Assembly (NCBI GenBank): GCA_008477525.1
Contig: SPDT01000013.1
Coordinates: forward strand, 109,501-173,500
Length of the DNA: 64,000 nucleotides
From: Hypomyces perniciosus
Lineage: Eukaryota > Ascomycota > Sordariomycetes > Hypocreales > Hypocreaceae
Reading direction: 5' to 3'
Under the pieces are notes generated by a model. That model had not been told where the DNA came from. It did no database searches and was given only the letters and a program-made list of their open reading frames with translations. Positions 21,359 through 31,470 of the stretch are shown here, piece after piece (position 1 is the first letter of the stretch; each line of letters starts with the position of its first letter). The translations under genes and the position numbers were made by a program.

Positions 21359-21594
21359 AGCCGTATGATATGCCGCGGCTGATGAGTTGTCGTCTATTTC
21401 ATAGGTAGTCAATACCATCTGAAGATGCTCAAGATCTAAATGCCAAGTACATTGTGCCAATTGCCAATCTCCTCAGACAAAACGCCAGGACCTCTTCATG
21501 CGTATATGCCCACACATCCAGCCCGAGATGTCAGGAACTCCAGTCAATACCAGTCCACTTTGCCCAGTAAGTATCCAGCGGTAAATCCCCCAGC

Positions 21595-23808
21595 TCAATT
21601 CCATCCCATTTTCTTCCTAAACCAACTCAGCGTCTCCAGACCGCTCTGCGCCCTCATGCCGATCCGTGTATCCAACACAAATGCTTCCCATGCCTTGACC
21701 TTGTTAAGCTGCTCCTCGCACTCTATCATCTTGCTGCGTCTATACTCTAGTATTTCTTTATCATCCCCCTCGGGTGGTGCACAACACTCTGCCCATGCTA
21801 TGGCGCCTATTTCGTAGATAGCGGATGGGACGACATAATCGTCCTTGGTAGGACCTTTGAAGATATATCTGTATCTTCCTGTTAGCTTTTTTGCCCCAGA
21901 GCGGCCATGTGTGATTCTGTGAACTTACCGGTCATGCACCAAAACGTTCTCCTGCAATATCGCCTTCGCCTCATCCAACTTGCCCAGCCCTCTCAACAGC
22001 GAGGCCATGCTAACCGCCCAAACAGCCATCTCATCCTTTTCCATTTTCATCCCCTCCACAGCTTCTTTCTTCGCCGTACACCGCTCCCACTTCAAATAAC
22101 TAATTCCTTCCTCCAGTTGCTTCGTTCCCATGCGCTTCTGTCCGTTCCATATATAGGACATCTCCAGTGCGGGACTGGAGCCGATCGCATCCGCCAAGTC
22201 CACGCCCAAAGCCTTCGCTCTGGTCTCCCATTTCTGGACTTTTCGCTGCAAGAAGACCTCCAGGGGTAGCTGACGAGCCATGAGCCGCTTCTTGCCCGTA
22301 ACCGTGGGAGCTTTGCGGAAGAACTCTTCAGTCTTGGTCTTCTGCCTCCTCATCTCGTCTTTATCCCCAGCGTGAAAGGCATCTCGATAGAGTTCAAGGG
22401 ATGCACAACCAGCCATGTAATAGTACATAGACGGGCTCCAGTCATTAATCTCCAAACAGCGCAGGAACGAGTCTCGCATGAGGTTCCAGTCATGAGATAT
22501 CATGCCATTAAGGGATAACTCGAAGTTGTTCAGCGCGGCGACCTGCTTCATCTTTGACTCCTTGCCCGTCTGGAGCAGCTCAATCGCGTCTGTAAGATTC
22601 CGTGCGTTGGCTTGCATTCTGGACTCCTCCACACGCCAGAGACGGGAGTCAGGATAGCGAGATCTCATTTCCGCGAGGAGTTGTTTACACTTCTCGATCG
22701 GAGGGCCGACCGCCTCGGCATCTTCGTCGTAGTCTTTGCTGTCAGGTAGGATGTCGGCAGCTCCGAGGAGTCCGTTGTAGTAAAATAGCAACATCATACC
22801 GGCCACGGCGCCGTTCACGTTGGGATGGGTAGCCGACCTCCAGAGCAATTTAACCGCGCGGGAGCGATCACCACGGAAGCCAACAACGGAAAGAATGCGA
22901 GAGAAGGCAGGAGGGATAAGACTCAGGATGAGCAAGAGAATTCCAAAGCACATGTTTGCGCCAGAGTGGATGAACTTGTCGACGGGGTTTTCGAGTTCAA
23001 CTTCCGAGTTCCATTCCACAGAATTAGATTGCAGCGGTAGAGGTGATGGCGTTCGTGAGTCGTCCAGCTTCAACTGCTCCATCCTTGTATCCGGTGTCGT
23101 TGTTGCGGTCCCCGAGCCAGCCTGGTCAAGAGGCGTTTGCGCACCAGACGGGTTCTCTTTGCCATTCATAAAGCTTTCCGAGTCGCTGCTGCTTGGCCCT
23201 CCTTGGTTGGATTCTGACCCAGATTCACTGCCGTGAACACTCGCGGTTGACAATGTCGTGGTAGACCGGTTAGTGGTCCCCTTGCTCAGCAATTTTGCCT
23301 CAGAAGTAACAATAGCATCAAGCGTGATAAACGCCTTGCGCAATTTGTAGAAACTCCTCATCCCTTCCACGAGGCTCTCATGCAGCACGCCAACCACGGC
23401 ACCCATGAGTTGTGTCTCCGCAACAATCAGCTCATACTCGGTTCCAGGCGGATAGATCTTGCTACCCTTGCAAGAATCGCCGTGTTTCTGCGTCCGCTTG
23501 AGGTCCGACCAAGCTCTCGCCTCACAAGCGTCCAATCTCGCTGTCGCCTCCGTCATAACCTGCTTCTCGAAGCCCAGGACGGAGCGCATGAAAAACGTGA
23601 CGGCAGAGCCCATCTCATGAAACGACGAATCGCCTTGCTGCAGTTTCTCCCAGGCCCCGTCGATGTCGTCGTTCATGATCAATTCCACCCATTTCATAGC
23701 ATCAACGAGATTCTCCTTCTCTTTTTCGACACAATCGCTGGGTGAACCTGCATCACTGGCATTGTCAGGCTTCCCGCCTGAGCGAAACCAGCCGCCCCAG
23801 CGACTCAT
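21595..23808 (-). CDS. IML2-like protein (inclusion body clearance / TTC39 family)
   Basis: Two exons (21929-23808 and 21595-21868) with a 60-bp intron encode 717 residues, close to the length of yeast Iml2. After a variable serine-rich stretch (about residues 180-260), the conserved region includes RYPDSRLWRVEESRMQANAR, NFELSLNGMISHDWNLMRDS and YYYMAGCASLELYRDAF, typical of the Iml2/TTC39 TPR-like fold. Yeast Iml2 is linked to lipid-droplet-dependent clearance of protein inclusions and is found in mitochondria, cytosol and nucleus. The gene is divergently arranged with sem1 across 1.16 kb. Confidence 0.9.
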
Positions 23809-24968
23809 GGTTGTCCTAGGCGAATGCTTCCTTGCTTCTTCTCTCCAGGCTCGAGTTGACTGAGGACGTAGAATGAGGTGCTAGACAGGCACAGGCCGGG
23901 ACGAGAAATAATAGATATCGTCCCTCGTTTTGTCCATATACTCCCTTAACGAACTTACGCGTCCGGCAGCTGCGTCTCTCAGTTGGATTCGTGGCTCAAC
24001 TCAGTCATGTGACAGACAAGACGGTGTAGATACACGAATACGGGTTTGAAAGCCTGACCGATATGCAAGGCGCAGACGGCGGCAACTATATCTGGCTGCG
24101 GACTTGGCAATCCACCACTTCCACGAGAAATGTTGTAATGATGGACATGCAACAAAGAGAATGGATCTGAGACTCGTAATGCCGTATAAATACAGTGAGT
24201 ATTAGGATTTGGGACGGAGCCGGAGGCCTGTTGGTCGGGCTGCAGACGGCCTCCGAAGCCCAGGGTTGGTTTTAACTTTTTAGACTATCACTAGATACAA
24301 AGTACCACTCCGTACTGTTCATATTCAATGCGGAATATTCCAATGCCTCCCGGACTTAAGTAAATTCCATTGCAGCAAATTCTCTTAACTCCTCTCACGA
24401 CAATCAATGTCCAGATAATCCCGCCGCATCCGCACGGGAGCAGATACAGTGGGGAGAAGAAAGTTTCGGTAACTTTTGTAAGGCAGCTCTATATAAAATT
24501 TACCGAAACTTTTTGCGTGGCACTGTACGAAGTACGCACCCGGCATTTAGCTGCACTCGTAGGGCGGTATTGGGGCGATCCTTCAGGGCAGCTGTCAGCC
24601 CCGCATTTGAAGCCCCAAGCCGTCACAGCCAGCACCCGTGGACGCCTAAACCACAGCGCTAGCCGCCTAAAACTCGGCGCCTATCGCTAGGCACGTAAAC
24701 ATTTCGCAATCAACCTCTACGGGTCGACGGGCCTGCATTCTTCCGCACCGGCCCGCATCTCACCTCGCCGCCTCGCCGGACCACCAAGTAACAAGCTCCG
24801 TGGTCTTGATCATCAATCAATCACCCTTTCACCACGAAGCCCTCACCTCTCTGCGTGCGACTCCAAAGGTTCACTCACATACGCACTGCGCTTGACATAA
24901 GCGTCCTCTTGCAAGCAACGCATCTCAAGCACACATCCCAAGCGCAAACACACAGCCTACACGCAACA
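23809..24968. other. Divergent intergenic region between iml2-like gene and sem1
   Basis: About 1.16 kb holding both promoters. It contains a 79-bp inverted-repeat element (24447-24525), whose right flank begins a TACGAAGTA motif (24526-24534). The ~200 bases before the sem1 ATG are C/A-rich, as in many fungal leaders. No gene is seen. Confidence 0.6.
24447..24525. mobile_element. 79-bp miniature inverted-repeat element with TA flanks
   Basis: The ends read TA-CAGTG... and ...CACTG-TA. The arms pair over about 35 bases with mismatches near the tips; the core AAAGTTTCGGTAA pairs exactly with TTACCGAAACTTT, leaving about 25 bases between. CAGTG ends and a TA duplication are characteristic of Tc1/mariner-type non-autonomous elements. 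It has no coding capacity. Confidence 0.7.
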
Positions 24969-25507
24969 ATGGCGTCAGAACCCAAGCTCTCTATCGAGAC
25001 AGAACAGCCCACCACCGAGCAACAAAAGCCCGAGCAGAAGGCCGCCGCCCTTGGCGAGGACGATGAATTCGAAGACTTCCCTGTCGACGGTACGCTCACC
25101 TCTGCTCTCTCCTTCTTCTCCTTCTTCTTCTTCCTCTACCCAGTGCACGACGACCGCGCAAACGGGCGAGAAGCACGTTCTTTCCAAAGAGTTGATGAGC
25201 TAACAAATTCTTGACTACAATGAATAGACTGGCCAGCCGACCAAACCGAGGCCGCCCAGCGCAGTGGCGAGACAAAGCACTTATGGGAGGAGAGCTGGGA
25301 CGACGATGACACGAGCGATGACTTTTCGGCACAGTTGAAGTGGGTGTTACCCCCCTTCCCTCTCCACCATACACATACGCCTCATTCGAAGGCGGCCAAG
25401 GCCTGCTACATCTTTCCAGTGCCCCTACAGTCGCTTGTTTGCAACACGGATGCTGACATATCAATAGGGAGGAGCTAAAGAAGGTCGAGGCGGCGAAGCG
25501 CAGATGA
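24969..25507 (+). CDS. sem1: 26S proteasome complex subunit Sem1/DSS1
   Basis: Three exons (24969-25089, 25228-25339, 25468-25507) with introns of 138 and 128 bp encode 90 residues. The acidic motif DEFEDFPVDDWPADQTE is followed by HLWEESWDDDDTSDDFS and the helical tail LKEELKKVEAAKRR, the complete DSS1 signature. The protein is a small intrinsically disordered subunit of the 19S regulatory particle and of other PCI complexes such as TREX-2. The N-terminal 30 residues are variable. It lies convergent with the phosphoglycerate kinase gene. Confidence 0.95.
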
Positions 25508-25835
25508 GCATCATGACGAGCAAAACCTGGGAAGACCAGAAACAGTCACGGACTTAGCCTAAACGCTGTCAATATAGATTCGAACGAACAATTAATGAAC
25601 CCCATCACGCAGTGCACTCGGTTTCTCTGCTGGCATCTCTTGAGCTCCAAGGAAATACCACATTGCCGTAATTCACCACCCAATGTTTTTACAGCGTTTT
25701 TATTTCAAAGTTGCCTCGTACTGGTATATGTAGGTTCTTTTTTGGCTATAGACGGGATCCTCCGGGCCGGCCTTTATATGATATCCTCCGTCATCAATTG
25801 GTTCCTTTTGCCATTTTCAATCCAAAGGACGTGAT
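25508..25835. other. Convergent 3' region between sem1 and phosphoglycerate kinase
   Basis: 328 bp that must contain both transcript ends. No coding signal beyond short shadow frames and no repeat was noticed. Confidence 0.6.
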
Positions 25836-27377
25836 TTACTTACTCGACAGAGCAGTCACGCCAGGAAGCTCCTTGCCCTCGAGCAACTCCAAGCTGGCAC
25901 CACCACCAGTCGAGACGTGGCTCAGCTGCTCCTCAACGCCATACTTGGCTGCGACGGTAGCGGTGTCACCGCCACCAATGATGACAATCTTGCCGTTCTT
26001 GCAGCCCTCAACGGCGGCGTCAAGGGTAGCCTTGGTTCCGGCGGCGAACTTTTCGAACTCAAAGACACCAGCAGGGCCGTTCCACAGGATCGTCTTGGCC
26101 TCGGCAATGGCCTCCTTGTACAGCTCAATGGACTTCTCACCACAGTCCAGGCCCATCCAACCATCGGGGATACCCTCTGCATCGGTGGCGGTGCCAGTGT
26201 TGGCGTCCTTGTCGAACTTGTCGGCAGTGATGTAGTCCACCGGCAGCACCAGTTTGACGTTCTTCTCCTTAGCCTTCTGCACCAGCTTAGGAACAGTCTC
26301 GGCACCAGCCTTGTCAAAGAGAGAGTCGCCGATAGGGACGTTGTTCAAGACCTTCTTGAAAGTGAAAGCCATGCCACCGCAGATGATAAGGGTGTTGACT
26401 TTGTCGAGCAGGTTGTCGATAAGCTGGATCTTGTCGGAGACCTTGGCGCCACCGAGAATGGCCAGGAAGGGTCGCTGGGGAGACTCGAGCGCCTGGGCGA
26501 AGTAGTCAAGTTCCTTCTTCATGAGGAAACCAGCAGCCTTCTGGGGCAGGTCGACACCGACCATGGAGGAGTGAGCACGGTGAGCGGTACCAAAGGCATC
26601 GTCTAACGGGCAGTAAGGTCAGACTTCATTCTCACATTTAACGGGCGGGGAATTTCAGGGGAAGGCACATGAGCAACTTACTGACGTAGACATCGCCCAG
26701 GGCAGTCAGGCCCTTGCGGAACTCCTCGACCTTGGCCTTGTCGGCCTTGATCTTGTTGCCATCCTTATCCTTGGTGCTGCCCTCCTCCTCAATGTGGAAG
26801 CGAAGGTTCTCGAGGAGGATAACAGCGCCGCTCTCGGCCTTGTTGACGATGGCCTCGACCTCAGGGCCAACACAGTCGGGGGCAAAGGTGACAGACTTGC
26901 CCAGCAGTTTCTCAAGCACAGGGACAACAGGCTGGAGGGAGTACTTGGGGTTGACAGCGCCGTCGGGGCGGCCAAGGTGGGACATCAGAATGACAGCCTT
27001 GGCACCATTGTCGAGGGCGTGCTTGATGGTAGGGATAGCGCCGACAATGCGCTGGGGGTTGGTGATGTTCTTGTTCGCGTCAAGAGGGACGTTGAAGTCG
27101 ACCTAGATGCAGGGGGTGCACCTTGTTAGCCAGAGAACTGCAGCCTGATCCATCACCCTACGACTCAATTGCGACTTCAGATGCAAATGATATCCATGAT
27201 ATCCATGACAATGTCTTTCCCATATCAAGGCTGTTGAACCACGCCGATAAAGACATCATGCAAGCAATCTTCCCCTCCATAACACTCCATAGCGGGGCAG
27301 TCCAAACTCACCCGGATCAGGACCCTCTTGTCCTTGACGTCGACGTCAGTAATCGAAAGCTTGCTAGACAGAGACAT
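25836..27377 (-). CDS. pgkA: Phosphoglycerate kinase
   Basis: Three exons (27312-27377, 26682-27102, 25836-26602) with introns of 209 and 79 bp encode 417 residues, the normal length. It transfers the phosphate of 1,3-bisphosphoglycerate to ADP in cytosolic glycolysis. Seen in order: [28 protein letters not shown], the N-domain [61 protein letters not shown], and the nucleotide-binding [13 protein letters not shown] with [19 protein letters not shown] at the end. All catalytic blocks are intact. The first intron is much the longest in the window. The leader just before the ATG is pyrimidine-rich on the coding strand, as in highly expressed fungal glycolytic genes. Confidence 0.98.
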
Positions 27378-28150
27378 GTTGTTCAATGATTTTCGGGAAA
27401 AGAGTGGGTAGAATACTCGAGCTCGTAGGAACAATGTTGGTGGAATGATGACCTCCGTCAAGTTGATGGAGAAGAAAAGGGAAAAGCACGCAGAAGTTTA
27501 GTATGGAGGGGAGGTGGGGTTGCGCGATAGGAGAGAGTTGTTGAGATAATAGCTGTTGTAATACGGAGTACATAGCAGCTCTTTGGTGGGGTAAGTACTT
27601 CAGTCCAGCTTGTTTTTCCACCACGCCAGAGTGACGTGAGGCCAAGGCCTACGCCTACGAAAATATCTCGCCAGACACTCTTCAGCCTCCAGCGTCTGGC
27701 GATATAATGGGAGTTTTATAGGGCTATGTGTCGTTCCATAAACCTTTATCTCGCTCTATTTAGAACTGCAGAGTCACGAGGTATATCGTATGTTCTGCAC
27801 ATGCTAGTAGCGCACTACGTCATAGGCCAAAACCGGAACAGTTTAGGTCAGCTTTGTTGATGGATAAATGGCATGATAGAACGCCAGCCAAATTCCTAGA
27901 CCATAAAAGTACAATAACGGAGAAGCCTAAAGGAGAGAGGGAGAGAGAGAGAGAGAAAAAACCCGTTATTGCTCCAAACGCCATACTGTGCAAATCCCAG
28001 GACATAGTATCGCGATACTTCCGAGATGAGTGCGTGTCAACCTGCCAAAGCAACTACGCTCCAATGCTCCATAAGCCATTCCGTGAGTCCAAACCCGGTC
28101 GTAGCCTTATACGACATGCAGAAACCGTCTTGTTACGACTCAGCATTGAT
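27378..28150. other. Promoter region of phosphoglycerate kinase; 3' end of Mpv17-like gene
   Basis: About 0.77 kb. Next to the kinase ATG the coding strand is C/T-rich. A TACGGAGTA motif lies at 27562-27570 and a GA-rich microsatellite at 27932-27955. No gene is seen. Confidence 0.55.
27932..27955 (+). repeat. GA microsatellite
   Basis: A run of GA dinucleotides interrupted by GG, followed by an A run. It is non-coding and probably length-variable. Confidence 0.8.
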
Positions 28151-28955
28151 CTAATCGGAGGCATTGGTGAGTGAGAGATACGCAGTCCAGGCAATACCAA
28201 TCGTCGAAACAAATGGCTAGCACTCGAAATTAGCACACCGGAATACATCGGAGGGGGTTGTAACTGATTTCGCTTACCAACTGGAACTGCACTGGCATCA
28301 AGCGAAAGTTGACGATCTGCACCGCAGGCCACACAGCATAGTTTGCCTTAAGCGTAGGCACATACATGTCCCGCAGCTTGCTAGTAACTGCGCGACGACC
28401 ACCACCCTCAGCAATTGTCATGACAGTGAAGAACATGCCCACGCCAAACGGCGCAAAGATGAGCTGGTCAAAGGCAACCCGCTTCATGGCGGGGCCAAAT
28501 GCGCTGGTCTTGCTCATGGGGAAAATCTTCTCCAGGAACTTGAACCACTTGAACTGCACTGGCGCCATGCAAAAACCATAGGCCATGAAGCGTGTAAGTC
28601 GCTCGAAGTCGAATGGCGGGGGCAGAGCCTTGGAGTCGGGGATGAGGTCTCGATCGTTGAAGGGGTTCTTGCGGTCGAGCTCGTGAATCTCGATGGCGAA
28701 TTCGTCGTCCTTTGTAATGCCGCCCGGCTTGCGGAGCGCTCGCTGTCGCACAGCGGTAATGGTCTGGGCGACGGTGTCTGCGACGCCACCAAGGATGGCG
28801 TTGGTGACCATCATGGTCATGACTGCGCGGATCATAGGTCAGCCGAATTGCCGGAGAGGTAGTGTGTGCTCGTGGGGATCGGTTTGGGGAGACGTACGTG
28901 GTCGTTCATCGTAGTACGAATTGAATCGCGCCGTCAACCTGGCAATGAGAGCCAT
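28151..28955 (-). CDS. Mpv17/PMP22 family membrane protein
   Basis: Three exons (28898-28955, 28278-28822, 28151-28216) with introns of 75 and 61 bp encode 222 residues. The N-terminus reads MALIARLTARFNSYYDERPL, then TMMVTNAILGGVADTVAQT, the first family signature. Later blocks are DFERLTRFMAYGFCMAPVQF, KRVAFDQLIFAPFGVGMFF, YVPTLKANYAVWPAVQIVNF and PVQFQLPFVSTIGIAWTAYL, four membrane segments in the usual order. Family members sit in mitochondrial inner or peroxisomal membranes (yeast Sym1, mammalian Mpv17/PXMP2). The loop between segments 1 and 2 is longer than in animal Mpv17, as usual for fungal paralogues. Confidence 0.94.
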
Positions 28956-29864
28956 CTCGATGAGGAAGATGACGGTATGGAGCAGTGGCTGTTCGAAGCA
29001 AAACGGTCAGTCAGCCATTGAAGTTCATCATTGCCTCGCATTCTGAAGTTGCACAGAGCCAACGGCGTTGGCAAGGGGACCAGAAGATTGCAATCCCAGT
29101 AGCGCCGTCTGCTGTCCGACAAAAGGAATGCAATCGCAGGCTCGCGACACGTACCAAGCGTCCATAGATGTATTTGCTATTGACGGCACGGACAAACCGT
29201 CGGCTGTTGAGTTCCCAAGTCATGATGGCAGTTTAGAGGGCGAAGCCACAGGGATTTTCAGGGGCTCTTGTCCTTCTCGATGCCTCCGTCAACTGGCCAA
29301 GTGGACCTTGGACCGCGATGGCTAAAACTGATGACGACACTTTTCGGCTTCGCACCAACGAAAATCTCCGGTTCGCTTGTTGGCCACAGATACGGGACGC
29401 TGATCAGTGACGTCGTCAACCGTACGAAGAAAAAATCGCTGTCGGCGTAGCTTTTGATAGGAGCCAAAAAAAAAAATTGCGATCTCAAGGTGAAGGGCTG
29501 AGGGAAATAAAGAAATCAGATGGAGGATGGATGGATGGACGACATGACATGTTGGCATGATAAACAGCTTCCCCACGTCTCGGGGCAGTACGGGCGCCGC
29601 GCCGAACTCTAAGAGCTGTTCCTCTCAATCAGAGGGCTACTTTGAGATGGAACACGTAATGCTGCGAAGATCACTATAGAGCTGTTTCATCGTGGCATTC
29701 ATCGGATTCATCACCTGAGACATGAGCCGACAAGGCCTGCTTGCTCTATTTCTTTCGTTCTACTCCGTACTTATGAAACACATGCTCAAAATTCAAAGAA
29801 AAATACCAAGTGGAATGACAATAGCCACATTGACAGCATTGGTGGAATGAGCCGAATTCCCATA
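28956..29864. other. Intergenic, start of gene-poor tract
   Basis: About 0.9 kb upstream of the Mpv17-like gene. It holds a short GGAT repeat near 29522-29534 and TACTCCGTA at 29761-29769. No coding sequence is supported. Confidence 0.55.
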
Positions 29865-30299
29865 CTTGGGGGGGCCGCAAAACTGGCCATTCCCCGTGCC
29901 TCCTCCGTAAGCACGGGGGGTACGCTGAGTTAGAAAAGGATCATTGATTTAGAAAAACAATTTCGGTACTTTTATTTTTACTGTAAGCACCATAGAAATC
30001 TAAGTAAATATGTTTTTTTTTCATATCTCTGATAACTTTAACCCTTACATTCTCGAATCTAACGACATAATACTATATATATTAAAAAATAATATAAATT
30101 ATAGTAAATTAATTATAAAGATAAATTTAATATCAAAATAATCAAGGAACTATAAAATATTATAGGAATTGTTAATGGAGCGCGGCACAGCTATGTGGAG
30201 CATAGAGAGAGAATGAACGAAGCTTGATTCTATGAAAGAGAATATGCCGTAGTGGCCTCGCTATATATACACATAGCTAACACAAAGAAGAAGCTGTGT

Positions 30300-30395
30300 G
30301 CAGGCGCTGTAAGCGCCTGCATAGTCTGACACATCGCGTAAGCGATGTGTATGTCAGCTCTTATCTGCTATGTACGAAGTAAGCAGATAAGAGCT
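30300..30395. repeat. Three consecutive perfect hairpins with GTAA-ending loops
   Basis: Stem 1 is GCAGGCGC (30300-30307) with GCGCCTGC (30313-30320), loop TGTAA. Stem 2 is ACACATCGC (30329-30337) with its complement (30342-30350), loop GTAA. Stem 3 is AGCTCTTATCTGC (30356-30368) with its complement (30383-30395), loop of 14 bases ending GTAA and containing TACGAAGTA. A fourth of the same design is CCCCGTGC (29892-29899) with GCACGGGG (29911-29918), loop ending GTAA. Each 5' stem ends in GC and each 3' stem starts with GC. Confidence 0.85.
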
Positions 30396-30613
30396 GGCCC
30401 CGGCCTGCTCAACCCAACATAATTTATATCGCAGTTTAGATCTACCATTTATGAAGATTGCGAGGTTATAATTAAAATGAATCTACTTTGATTGCACCAA
30501 GAATTAGCGCATACTCAAACTACCTTGTTTTTCTAAATCAAAGGTCCTTTTCTAACTCAGCGTACCCCCCGTGCTTACGGAGGAGGCACGGGGAATGGCC
30601 AATTTTGCGGAGC

Positions 30614-30860
30614 ACCCAACCACGGGCACACAAATTCGAATCATGGGCATACAACTAAACCACATTCGGAAAATCTCTAATACTGGCTGTAAATATTTCT
30701 TCCAAAGCTCAGCCCATCTTGGCCCGAATTTATTGAGGAACGCTTACGCTCGACAAAGCAGCAACACCTTCGCTTCGCTCCGGACTACTTTGCTCGCTCG
30801 CTTTCCGAATGTGGTTTAGTTGTGTGCCCATGATTGGAATTTGTGTGCCCGTGGTTGGGG
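30614..30860. repeat. Nested inverted-repeat (MITE-like) segment
   Basis: Arms 30614-30669 and 30805-30860 are inverted copies over about 56 bases (CCAACCACGGGCACACAAAT and onward to CACATTCGG) with few mismatches, spaced by 135 bases without coding signal. The 13-base sequence GCCAATTTTGCGG occurs on both sides (30598-30610 and 30862-30874), consistent with insertion into the end of the larger element or with duplicated ends. Confidence 0.7.
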
Positions 30861-31425
30861 AGCCAATTTTGCGGCCCCCCAAGTACTCATTAGATCAGCG
30901 CGCCAATTCAAGATTGCGCAAGGCTTTGATGGTATGTTAGGTACTCCGTACTCTGTTAAGCACGTGCGTGTACACGTGACACAAATTTGCTTTGTAGGGT
31001 AGCCATCCCGGCACAGTCCAGAAGACCATCAAGACTGCGAATCGTGCACCTATGCCTTGATATTAGAGTGTCTTTACAGCTGTCAGAACGGGTTTTAACG
31101 ACAATATTAGTGAGCCATCCTTATTACGAATACAAACTTTATATATCTCACTTGTGGTTTCCGAATTCTCCAACCACTGTCTCTTTACAGGGTAGCGAAG
31201 CTGCAAGCATTTCCATTTCAGTAGTAGTATTAACAACCTTAACTTGACCTACAAGAAAGCCCGGTTCTTAATAAACACGCCATTAGTTTCCAAATCTTTC
31301 AAACTCCTACTATCCATATTCTATTTTATGAATTACCTCCGCGCGGTAGGGGGTTGGCAAATGGCTTTTTTGTCTTTGTCAGGCTTTCAAGTTCCACACT
31401 TTTCCCGTTACCAATCTAGGTACCC

Positions 31426-31470
31426 GTTGGTGGGGACTTCGTAAACCAACTAAAAGACGAAGTCTTTTAG
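31426..31470 (+). repeat. Overlapping alternative hairpins
   Basis: Three mutually exclusive stems share bases: GTTGGT (31426-31431) with ACCAAC (31445-31450); GACTTCGT (31435-31442) with ACGAAGTC (31457-31464); CTAAAAGAC (31450-31458) with GTCTTTTAG (31462-31470). No adjacent gene is known to use them. Confidence 0.6.

Larger units (their letters stand above)
29865..30883. mobile_element. Composite inverted-repeat element with TA flanks, non-coding
   Basis: Outer ends are CTTGGGGGGGCCGCAAAA at the left and the inverse of CTTGGGGGGCCGCAAAA at the right, each next to a TA (29863-29864, 30884-30885). The left arm 29865-29960 is matched in inverse orientation by 30520-30613 over about 90 bases, but the right arm is interrupted by a second inverted-repeat segment (30614-30860), after which the terminal ~22 bases resume. 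The interior is A/T-rich (29990-30180) followed by strong hairpins (30300-30395). No transposase frame is present. Best read as a non-autonomous element with a later nested insertion. Confidence 0.7.
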
